Shown in pieces: positions 48,715-58,489 of a DNA stretch of 64,000 nt. The notes under the pieces are model-generated. The model saw only the letters and a list, made by a program, of their open reading frames with translations, made no database searches and had not been told where the DNA came from. The translations under genes and the position numbers were made by a program. Origin of the DNA: Capsicum annuum (Eukaryota; Streptophyta; Magnoliopsida; Solanales; Solanaceae); NCBI RefSeq assembly GCF_002878395.1, contig NC_061112.1, forward strand, positions 41,265,186-41,329,185. The letters run 5' to 3'. Each line of letters begins with the position of its first letter. The first letter of the stretch is position 1.

Positions 48715-48830
48715 CTGGCGGTTCATCTGTTGCAACAGATTATCCATCTCTGGCATAAGTTGTATTAGACGGGTAATCTATTAACAAATTCAGAGAACCT
48801 ATGCAAAAGATGGGCCATCCGTTGCATCTT
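48715..48830. repeat. 18-bp palindromic motif cluster F (intron of plus copy)
   Basis: A short cluster beginning CGGTTCATCTGTTGCAACAG, between the linker and the peptidase exons. Confidence 0.8.
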
Positions 48831-49744
48831 TCCACTTTGTTTTTCTTTTTTATAAGTACTAACTTATTTAAAAATTGTCTTCATATATCATAGTATGTTG
48901 ATGATATTCTCCGCCTCATGAGGGCCAGGCAATTAGAGTACTCAGATACTTATGATGCTGGCGATAGGATAATGGACCTCAACTTCTACAATAATTTCAA
49001 GAATAGGTACGATGATCTCAGTATCTTAGTGCAACTCCCAGCGGCCCCAAATTTGATTTCTTAGTTTCTACATTCGAATGGGATCAAGATATGATTGACT
49101 ATGTTAGAGGGAAGAAGCCATATACAAATGGCAAGGACTGTATCAAGGCAAAGAGAATTCTTGTAGTCATTAACCTAGATGTAAAACATTTTATGGCTCT
49201 TGAGATACTACTCGAGGATGGAATGATGAAGGTTTATGATTGTAACTTATGTGTCTACGAAGATTCTGATTTTTTTACTAAGATGCAACCACTATTGGAC
49301 TTTTTCCCTAGATTGTTGAAACAAAGTGACCCAATGAATCATTTTCCAGTAAAAGTATTGAATGTAAAATAGACTTTTGAAGGTTGCAACACAGACAAGG
49401 ACCTTGAAAAAAATATAATTGGTTTTGGGTCATAGCGCTTGCATATATCAAATATTTGCTAACCAGCACAGAAATGACCAATCTAAGGGCCTTACTGAAT
49501 GACAACACTGTGGAAAGGATGCAAGAGGTCTAGGCTTATTGGGTACTAACTAAATGGTTGGAGCCTGTATATGAAAAAGAAGATATAGAAACACCATGAC
49601 AATTTTTATTATAAGTATGCATCTAGTGACAATTTCTTATATTTGATGAAAATTGAATTGGTTTATTAAATTTGGGAACCTATGAATTAGTACAAAAAAT
49701 TAATTACTAAGTTCAAATATTTCAACAAGTGTATTATATAGATA

Positions 49745-50400
49745 TGGACATCTGCATAATGTAATAGATGACCAACCTAGAGCATCTGTTGTAATAGATA
49801 GTCTATTTGTTACTACACATAGTCAATCTGTTGCAAAAGATAGTCTATCTATTGCAACAGATAGGTCATCTATTGGAACAAATCAAATAGCAGGAAGACC
49901 TATTTGATAATTTCCAATAGATGATAATTTCCAATAGATTACCGATATGTTGCAACATATATCTAAATATGTTTGATAATTTTAAACAGATATGTCATCT
50001 GTTGCAAAAAATCCATTATCTGTTGCAACATTTGAGTCTAAGGATAGAATAAAATTCATAGACAAAATAATGTCAATTTTAGGATAAAATAAAATTCATA
50101 GACAATTAATTATATATTGTTTAAGTAATGTCAATTTTTTTATTTTTTATGATTGATGATAATTGTATGACTTTATTAAATTTTCAAACTTATGAATTAG
50201 TATAGATGATGGATTTGTTACAACAGATGTCTCATATGTTGTAAAATATCAAATAGGTCTTCCTGCTTATTTGAATTATTCCAACAGATAGACTATTTGT
50301 TGCAACAGATGGTCCATCTATTATAATAGTAATGTTGTTTTAATTAGTTTCAACAGATGTGACATATGTTGCAATATTTGAATCAACTATTCAATTTCAA
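49745..50400. repeat. 18-bp palindromic motif clusters G between the two convergent genes
   Basis: Two bouts (49745-50040 and 50205-50390) in the gap between the gene ends, separated by a duplicated ATAAAATTCATAGACAA phrase at about 50047 and 50090. Examples are TCTGTTGCAAAAGATAGTC and TTTGTTGCAACAGATGGTCC. Confidence 0.85.
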
Positions 50401-51450
50401 TTAATAAGTTCAAATCTAAGGATAAAATAAAATTCATAGTAAAAATAAAATAAATTGAAGTCTTCACAAATTACCTTAAATTAAATAAATCAACAAATAA
50501 ATGAAATGTAAAAAATTGTTATGAATTTGACAGACTCAATCTATAAAGATTTACTCAATATTGACAAGTTGTTCTTCATCCGATGCTATAAAATTTGACT
50601 TTGATTATCGTGGATCTTTAATGTCACTTGCGTACGATTTCTGAGCCTTCGATTCTCCATATTTACATAAATGAGTGTCATATCTTTTATGGAGTAATCT
50701 GACATCAAGTCCATCATTTAGAACTTGTAATCCATCGCTTAAATACTCGACGAAAGCAGCAACAAAAAGACCGCAATTCTTGTATTTGTAAAAAATAGAT
50801 AATCTATATCTTACAATTAATGTAAGAGTTTTGAAATTTATGAAATGAAACTAAATCATGATACTACAGGCTACTACTAGATTTTGAGCAATTTCTTCAA
50901 CATATTCTACATCAGATAGATTACCTATTTTATCTCGATATGCTTCAATCGTCGATCAATTAGTATGAATCTTTTAGTCCAAAAAGCCACTTATATCAAG
51001 GTAAGTAGGCAATATTTTGGCCAGCCTTTGTATCTCAGATGATGGCCCAGAACGTCTCTTTCACGACATTGAGTCATAAACTCGAATGCGCCTCTCTTTT
51101 AGAATAACGACAGCCAACACCTAATGGAACTTATCACTACAATTAAATGGGATGTGCATTTCATCGACCAAGTGTGAAGGTAAGCCAGTTGGAATGCTAA
51201 AACCTTTGATGATGTTGATTAAACATTCCTCATTTCGGGTAACTTCTAACTGTTGTTGACAAAGATCGTAGGCCTTATTGATGTATACTTTGAATAAAAA
51301 GTTGTCTGTCGTGTATCTATATTGTTGTTGTGTTTTCAACTTGGCCTTCTTTCTGAAGTAGTAAAAACTATCATCGATGTGTTGCACATTTTAGATTACG
51401 TACTAATAAAATTAAAAAACAGATATAATTAAATATAGTATTAATAGTAA

Positions 51451-51477
51451 CATATATATATATATATATATATATAT
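51451..51477. repeat. (AT)n microsatellite in an intron of the minus copy
   Basis: About 13 uninterrupted AT dinucleotides between exon-like blocks of the minus-strand DUF1985 gene. Confidence 0.9.
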
Positions 51478-51964
51478 CCTACATCAACCCCAAATTTGCT
51501 GGAATAGAATCAATTCTTTGTTCTGGGATATGCAACAACAAAGTCGAAAATATCAAAACGAGGACCATATTGGTTCACTTTGTAGTATTCATCTTTTTTG
51601 CATAATTTATATATGTTAATGACGTATTTTTACAATAAGAATTGTATAAATTAATATTTTAAAAATGATTTATGTACCTGTTGGCATGAAGCATATTTAA
51701 CAGCCCATTGATAATCCATTCTAAATAGTTATTGATCAACTTTGTTAGTTATTTAGGATATCATCCGAAATGTTGAACCCTTCAAACGAATAATTCTTTC
51801 ATTCTTTTGGAATGACAGGCTTCCGTTTTTCTTCCTCTTTGGAAGCAATTGATGGATTATCAACTGTGGTATGCTGTTCAGCAGTAGTTTCTATTGTGAC
51901 ATCCGCCTAGAAAGCCAAAATTGTCAGTGTTAATCATATAGATACAAAAAAAGTAAAAAGATAA

Positions 51965-52390
51965 CTCATCAGTTGGAGGAAATCAAACATGTATTCCTAC
52001 TATTTTAGTTTGATCCAATAGATGAATCATCTATTACAACATATAGGTCAGCTATTGGAATAAATTAAAATAGGAGAAAGACCTGATTGACAATTTCCAA
52101 CAGATGACCCATCTGTTAAAACAGATAACTCATCTAATGGAACAAACTAAAACAGCAGAGAAGTCTTGATGTAATTTGTCCAAACAAATTACCCATCTGT
52201 TACAACAGATGGGTCATCTTTTAGGAAAAATTAAAGTAGTTGGAAACCTGTTTGATTTTCTCTAATATATGAGACATACATTGCAACATATAATGCATCT
52301 GATGCAACAGGTTAGACATCTGTTGCAATAGATGTCTATATCTATTTTATAATTTTCAATAGATGTCTCCTCTGCTGGAACAAATGATAA
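51965..52390. repeat. 18-bp palindromic motif cluster H (intron of minus copy)
   Basis: One of the longest clusters, with about 15 recognisable half or whole motifs, for example ACAGATGACCCATCTGTTAA and ACCCATCTGTTACAACAGATG. It lies between the linker exon and the exon encoding EGFNISDDIPK. Confidence 0.85.
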
Positions 52391-54334
52391 ATATTTACCT
52401 TCTTGTCTCATGGTGCTATCTTGTGACCCTTGTAAATTTCTCAAAAGTTCAAGACCAAGATAGAGGATTTGCAATTTTGCTTTTTTCAATGCTTGATAAT
52501 GCCTTGGAAATTTATTTTCTTCTCCTCTTAGCCGCCTTAATCTCTAATGAAGTGTATGGATATGAAATCCTCTTTGATGGAATGACACCCCTCTTAGATG
52601 TTAGTTCTTTTACAGAAGTAGTTAATGCATTTATAACATTAATCACTCCATCATATTTCATCTTGCAATTTTGACATTTACAAGCAGAACATTCGCTAGG
52701 AGGAGCAAAATCTGTAAAACCAGTATGATCATAACCATAATAGTTTGTTGTTTAAAAAACTGCAAGAGGAGAATCATTAGCCCCAATAGCAGCACCACTA
52801 CCACTACCACTACCACTACCACCATCAATAATAATAAGCCCACCCTTAAAATTTGTTTTTCTTGTGTTGGTTGTTGCTCCAAACAATTTATTTCTTATTC
52901 TATCAATGACCTTAGGGTCCGATAAAGTTTGCACAGATCCTAAATTAAGAAAAATGGCATCTTTAACTCTCGATTAGTCGGAACAAGCCACGGATGTAAA
53001 ATCTTAGATAAATCAGTACATATATTAGAATGATGATTAAATCATTTAAGAAAAATCATTAATTAAACCAAAAGATTAATTAGAATTAGACTTATTGCTT
53101 CCTTCAGGGGGTTGAAGAGATCAAGAAATTTTGCTTTTTTATTAGTTTTGGCCTACAACCATCTCAGGATTCTTGGACATGAACTTCATCTGGGTAGCTT
53201 ACTTATTGTTTAAAATAAGGAATGACTTCAAATGTCCAAGCCTATAAAATAACGCCAATAAATCAAAAGTACTATTCAATAAAAAATAAATGAATCATAA
53301 TAAAAGAAATATATACCATGAAAGCCCATGTAAATCCATATAAGTTGAGCGTCTTTGGCGTTAATGAAGTCAACAAATGTTTGACAGCCATTTTGAAGCT
53401 TTTATAGCCCTAAGGGTAGCTATTAAATACCTCAAGATCCTCTAAGAGCTTTATTAAACCAAGTGACATGTTGTTGTTAACATCTCTCGCCCAAAGAATA
53501 TTATGTACAAACCAGCCAAGCATAATGATTGTTTGTGCTTCTTTGAAAGTCTTTTACCTTTCAACGCTTCTATAAAATTTTTGTTTTTAAATCTTAGACC
53601 AACAAGGGACAACAAGTCATCACCATAACTTGACTTTCCTTTGTCTTTTTTTGGTGTGTGAGGTGCTTTTTTGGGTTAGAATAGGTATAGGTTGAGATGA
53701 AGGATAATATTTTAGCCCAGTAACTATGGAAAAATCCATCCGACCAAAACAAACAGGCATACCACAGTAATTTATCCACACCTCATCGATCAAATTTTTA
53801 TTTCTGTACATAAACCTACGCTTGAGAAGATCATGTACTATGGTCATTTGGAAATGAGCATTATTTTCCTCCGGCAAATAAAGATATTGCCCAAAGCAGC
53901 TGCCCCTGAAATAACATCCATTTTCTGGACTCGAAGTATTTTTTTGAAGGTATCAAAGATTTTTCCATGGCTGACTTAACCACGAAATCATCACTTAAAT
54001 CTTTGGCAACATTATACTTCATTCTCATAGGATAACTATCAATGCTGAAGGCTTTGACCAACTCTTCAGTAGAAGGGCTAATAACATTTAAATCATCTCT
54101 TTTAAAATATTCCTCATCCCCATGATCATTATCTTTTTCTTATGATGCTCATAGAGTGGTAGATGTAGCCTAGTTGCTTCACTTATTCCTTTACTTGGAC
54201 TTGATTTGATTTCTTTTATTCTGGGAGCCATATTATCTAAAAATAATAGAAAAATAAAAAAGATTATAATTAATTGATGCATCATTAAAAAAAGGATAAC
54301 AATAAATCTAACATGTACAATATAATAAAATAAT

Positions 54335-54706
54335 TGTTCCAATAGATCACTAATCTGCTGCAATAGGTGAGTTATCTGTTTCAATATACTACTAACCTAT
54401 TGCAACAGATTAGTGATCTGTTGGAAATAATAAAAATAGTTTCAATACTGTTGTTAATTCTTCAACAGATCACTTATTTACTGAAACAGATGACTGATCT
54501 TTATAATAGATGATTCATCTATTGCAACACATGAGTGATCTATTGGAATTGTTATCAACTGCCAATATTATTTAGATTTCTTCCAACAAAAAGGCCATTT
54601 GTCACAACAGATGAATAATATATTGGAAGAAATCAAGTCCTAGACACGTCATCCTATTGGAATAGTTAATAGTATTTTATCCAGTAGATGGTTCATCTGT
54701 TGCATC
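54335..54706. repeat. 18-bp palindromic motif cluster I (5' flank of minus copy)
   Basis: Variants here favour CACTAATCTGCTGCAAT and TTGCAACAGATTAGTGATCTG. The last copy, GGTTCATCTGTTGCATCAG, ends at the left boundary of element 3, which therefore inserted into a motif cluster. Confidence 0.85.
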
Positions 54707-54939
54707 AGATATGTAATACCCCGATCATTCCTTAAGCCTAAATCTGTCTTTTTGAATGGATATGTATGACTTCCAAAGTTATTGATTTTTAAACCATATT
54801 TTATATCTCTAATTTCCACTTGTTGTCATTTAGAGAATTGAATAATCTTTCCATCGATACCAATTTCATTGAAATCCGACATCGGATGAGTGAGTTATGG
54901 CCGTTTTACTGAATACTATCGGATAGCCCAAGTTTGACA

Positions 54940-55195
54940 GTCGACCTGGTGGACTGTCAGGTCCTTGGTGGACCATCAAGTGTCCTGTCAAGCCAAGGCA
55001 GTAGCTTTCTTTTTAGGATGTCGTGTGACGGTCAAAGTGACAGACGACTTGGTGGACCGTCACTTTTCTGACGAACCATCAGGTCAACCATCATGTCGAG
55101 GCAGAGCGTTCCAGTTTTGGTGTTTGAGTGACGGACGACTTGGTGGACCGTCAGTCCCTCTAACAGACCGTCAGGTCGACCGTCACAAGCCCCGA
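54940..55195. repeat. GGTGGACCGTCA repeat block in the 5' LTR of element 3
   Basis: ACTTGGTGGACCGTCA occurs at about 55047 and 55137, with looser forms from 54945 (CCTGGTGGACTGTCAGG, CTTGGTGGACCATCA). Direct and inverted GTGACGG/CCGTCAC words alternate, so the block can fold into short hairpins. Lying just upstream of the TATA stretch, it has the position of an LTR enhancer; this role is inferred. Confidence 0.8.
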
Positions 55196-55255
55196 TCAAC
55201 AAATTTTAAATTTTTTTCAAAGGGGAATCTTGGTCATTTCCGCTCCTTTTGGCCT

Positions 55256-55272
55256 TATATATATATATATAT
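55256..55272 (+). promoter_or_regulatory. TATA-box-like run in the 5' LTR of element 3
   Basis: TTATATATATATATATAT is followed by GTAGAGAAGAGAAGACCATTTC, a leader-like purine/pyrimidine change. This is the probable core promoter for element RNA; the start site lies within the next ~40 bp if so. Confidence 0.55.
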
Positions 55273-57084
55273 GTAGAGAAGAGAAGACCATTTCTCTCCA
55301 AATTTCTTTCAAGAATTCTCTAGAAACCTAGGGTTTCTTCCAAACCCAAAAATCAAATCATCTCCAAGAAATTCTAGAAATCTCCCATAAATTTCTTTAA
55401 GTTGTTCAAGAACTAAGATCCTCAAGTCAAAGGCATCAAGGTCTTGGTCTAAAAGTGTGAGAAGGAAGTTTCAAGCATGTTTCTATATGTTCAAATCAAA
55501 ATCTAAGGCATGTGAGGTTTGAACAAGAACACTCCTTTCGTTCTTGTGCCTAAAGGTTTAATTTCTACTACTGATTTACATGATTTTGCAAGTGGGTTTA
55601 CACCCAAATTTCTTTAATTATGATTTATGAGATTTGAGTTGAATAAGTTTCATATTTATGATTATTTCACCACCATGTTTCCTAAATTGAGGGTTTATTC
55701 CATGAGCTATATATTATCATTATGTATTGATGATTTCTAAGCAATTTAAATCAAGTGCCATGAGTTGAATATTCTTAATATGAATTTATGATTTTTGAAC
55801 GATTTGAGACAAGTGTTATGAGTTATGCCTTTCCATGAGAAATTTAACTATTGAATGTATATTGATATGTGAACTTGAGAGTCAAGAATGAGTCTTGTGA
55901 TGTTGCCATGAAGCTTTTGGTATTTGAAATGACTTGATAAACAAATGTATTTGATGTCGAGAAAGATTGTGTTGAGTTGAGTTGAGTCGAGTTAGGAATC
56001 CACAAGATGTTTATGATTTAAAAATGAGATATATTTATGTTTTGGTCTTTATGATAGACCCATGAGTTGATATTGATTGAGGTGCATTTCCTAACTCGTT
56101 CTAAGCAGAGTCTGGGAGGAGTATTTAGCACTAAGCAGGAAATATGGTATTTCCCCGAAACTACATGACACTGTAGGATTGATATTGATGATTGTGTGAC
56201 AAAGGCCAAGTATGAGATTATGATATTGAGATTGAGGTTGTATTCCCTGGAAAGAGTACAACACCCCTACCAATGTGGGGTTCTCTCCTTAAGAGAGCAA
56301 AACGTTAGACTCTATGTGGCTCACATGGAGTAGTTATGTCGGTTATAAGAAACCCCCAAACCCATAATGTTATAAATACCTTGAGTTACCGAGTCACTCT
56401 AAGTCATGAGTCAAAGCTTTTTAGTTAAGTTGAATGATTTATGAGATTTATGAAGCATGTGTTATTACTGACGATATATGGAAATAATGTTCCAGACAAT
56501 TCAAGCGAAGAGAGTTATTAATGTCAGCATGCATGGTTTTCTTATACACTTATGATATTATTTAAAATGTTGCATCCACCCCCACATACTTAGTATATTC
56601 CCAAGTAATGACTCCTATACCCTTTTGTATTTTATATTTCCTCGTGTTATAGGTTCAGGTGCTCAGTCTCAGCTGCAACAGTGATCTACAAGTACCTTAA
56701 TCTACATTCCTGCAGTTGGTGAGTCCTCATGGTTCGAAGACCTATGTTCATGATTTTTATCTTGCTAATTGATGGTTGTTTATTTTTTTTGTTCAGCATG
56801 AGCCAGTTGGGGATCTGTCCTAATGGCTCTTCAATCTTATGTAGTAAAGGCTTTGTAAGACTAGAGTACCAGTATGTACAGAACGTTAGTATTTTGATTG
56901 TACAGGACAGTATTACTTTGTATATCAGTATGTTCATGGCATGATTATTGTTCCTTATTACCGCCCGATTATTGTCATAGTGAATTATAGGAGTAAAGAT
57001 AGGCTCAGAGGGTTAGTTTAAGGCTATGTGTGGCCTTAAGCACCATGTGACATCTCGGGATAGGTTCTTGGGGCGTTACAAGCT

Positions 57085-57105
57085 TGGTATCAGAGCCTAA
57101 GGTTC
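57085..57105 (+). promoter_or_regulatory. Primer binding site (initiator tRNA-Met), element 3
   Basis: TGGTATCAGAGCCTAAGG begins 4 bp after the LTR end with an intact core, identical to that of element 1. Confidence 0.9.
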
Positions 57106-57290
57106 AAGGGGTCCTAGGGAGTCTGACAAGCCGCATTATGTAGAGTCTTGATCATCGGTGTGTAGAACACCACATCTATGAGTAAAAGGCTATGGGACGT
57201 TTTAGGAAAAGTTGTTTTTTTCTTTCAAGAGTTTATCGTTCCTATGATTGTTTCTCTCTGCTGTTAATTTATGCTCTCTTATGACAGAAA

Positions 57291-58480
57291 ATGCCTCCTC
57301 GTAGAGCTCACAAAAACAATGAATGACCTCAACCCATTGATCCTTTAGGTGAGATGGTGTCCCATGCTGAATTCTGGGCAGCTTTCCAAGCGGTCACCGC
57401 CAACGCCCATGCTAACACCCACGCTACTGTTCCACCTCCGAAAAGGAATAATTCTGCTGCAGCCCAGGTTCATGACTTTATGTGAATGAATCCACCTGAG
57501 TTCTATAGGTTAAAAATAGGTGAGGACCTTCAAATATATTTAGATGAAGTGAGAAAGATAACTCATATTATGCACATGATTGAAGAGAAGAGTTTTGAAT
57601 TGGCTGCCTATCAAATGAAAGATGTTGCTTATGATTGGGTGGAGATGTAGAGGAAAAGTAGAGGGGAGAATGATACTCATGTGACTTGGCAATTATTCCA
57701 AGATGCCTTCTTAGACAGATTCTTTCCCCCAGAGTTGAGGGAAGCAAAATTAGAAGAATTTATGAACTTGAGACAGGGCTCTATAATAGTTAAGAAGTAT
57801 TTCCATAAGCTTAACCAGTTGTCTAAATATGCTCCCGATATGATGGCTGATTCTAAAACTAATATGAGTAAGTTCTTAGATGGTGTATTTGGTTATGTCG
57901 TGAAAGAGTGTAGATCTGCTATGCTTAATAGGGACATAGACCTTTCAAGACTAATGATCCATGCTCAGTAGATTGAAGCGGACAAAGTGAAGGAGAGAGG
58001 GAGTAAGAAGGAATAAGAGAGTTAGATTTGAGCAGCAGGGGTATAGTCAGGCTAGATTTTCTAGAGGGATCCGCCCTCAGTTCCAGAGTCGTTATCTTAT
58101 GCCAGTGCCTTCATCAGCTAGTACTCCTGTATTTAGAATTAGGCTGGAGTAGGGTAATAGGCCTACTATGTCCAGGTCCCAGGATAGTGTGAGTAATGAA
58201 CCTCGTCCTCCCCCATGTCCAAAGTACGATAGAAACCATCTCGGTGAGTGCTTAATTGGTCAGAGGGGTTGCTTTGGTTGCAGTAATTTGGGCCACAAAT
58301 TCAGGGATTGCCCATATACTAGACAGGGGAGTCGCGATGTTCAAACCCAGAATCAGACTATTAGTGCTGCATCCCCTGTAGTTAGTCCTACTCCTTTTCA
58401 GGGTACCTCGTCTAGTACTGTAGGTGTTCAGCACCAGAATTGCTTTTATATTATACCACCCCTCCAGTAGCAGGAGGATT
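57291..58480 (+). pseudogene. gag: gag of element 3, broken
   Basis: The start MPPRRAHKNNE follows a leader of about 190 bp and meets a stop after 11 codons. The rest is readable: HAEFWAAFQAVTANAH, a stop within the usual DFMRMNPPEF motif (57482), YLDEVRKITHIM, and an open stretch from 57681 (WQLFQDAFLDRFFPPELREAKLEEF). The zinc knuckle at about 58270 is intact (CFGCSNLGHKFRDCP, CX2CX4HX4C), unlike those of elements 1 and 2. Further stops lie at about 57647, 57969 and 58014. Confidence 0.88.
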
Positions 58481-58489
58481 CACTAGATG

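Larger units (their letters stand above)
46038..49610 (+). pseudogene. DUF1985 / C48 (Ulp1-like) peptidase gene, plus-strand copy, decayed
   Basis: A start MSPKRKENESGSTSDQ follows an acceptor-like TTATTTGTAG. After an acidic Glu/Lys stretch with stops comes the DUF1985 region (46410-46800): ISIDSF, CFGCFLKLPE, NAHFQMSIVY, then (shifted) INYCGMLICF and EFAIVIGLR. Further exon-like blocks are AWVFEAIPHL (47317), LGLVHTIVDQELARATA (47945), CKCKERM...AVEELKSKRVVIPS (48225-48340) and YVDDILRLMRARQLEY (48895). The peptidase part (49091-49372) has the catalytic His (VKHFMALEILL) and Asp (MKVYDCN); the Cys region further on is broken by stops. These families are Ulp1-like cysteine proteases often carried by plant transposons. 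Introns hold palindromic motif clusters. The frame is broken many times. Confidence 0.8.
50540..54231 (-). pseudogene. DUF1985 / C48 (Ulp1-like) peptidase gene, minus-strand copy, decayed
   Basis: It starts MAPRIKEIKSSPSKG at 54231. The DUF1985 part (54060-53620) reads KAFSIDSYPMRMKYNVAKDLSDDF, ENNAHFQMTIVHDLLKRRF and VWINYCGMPVCFGRMDFSIVTGLK. Later exon-like blocks are WIYMGFHG (53330), KVIDRIRNKLFGATT (52910), a Gly/Ser run, CSACKCQNCKMKYDGVINVI (52700), KELTSKRGVIPSKRISYPYT, EGFNISDDIPK (51770), FDFVVAYPRTKN (51560) and YINKAYDLCQQQL (51290). The peptidase C-terminus shows KFH with catalytic His (51125), ERRIRVYDSMS with Asp (51080), and NCGLFVAAFVEYLSDGLQ with the Cys (50775); Asn stands where Asp usually precedes Cys-Gly. 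Stops and shifts occur throughout. It is a different subfamily from the plus copy, not a simple inverted duplicate. Confidence 0.82.
54712..57080 (+). mobile_element. 5' LTR of element 3
   Basis: It starts TGTAATACCCC and ends GGGGCGTTACA directly before the primer site, length about 2369 bp. The 5 bp before it are AGATA; the partner lies outside the window. A block of GGTGGACCGTCA-type repeats (54940-55195) precedes a TATA stretch and a pyrimidine-rich leader. Confidence 0.93.

Noticed and set aside
47515..52390. CRISPR-like appearance of evenly spaced short palindromic repeats
   Set aside because: Units are degenerate, directly adjoin each other with no unique spacers, and sit in introns of plant pseudogenes; no cas genes are present.
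52658..52925. Val/Leu-rich membrane-like frame and Thr-rich frame near 52800
   Set aside because: Both overlap the Gly/Ser-coding part of the minus-strand DUF1985 gene in other frames.
54965..55276. 103-codon open frame in the 5' LTR of element 3, with a partner in the 3' LTR
   Set aside because: It arises from the GGTGGACCGTCA repeat block; LTRs of this type are not known to code, and the 3' LTR copy is shifted.
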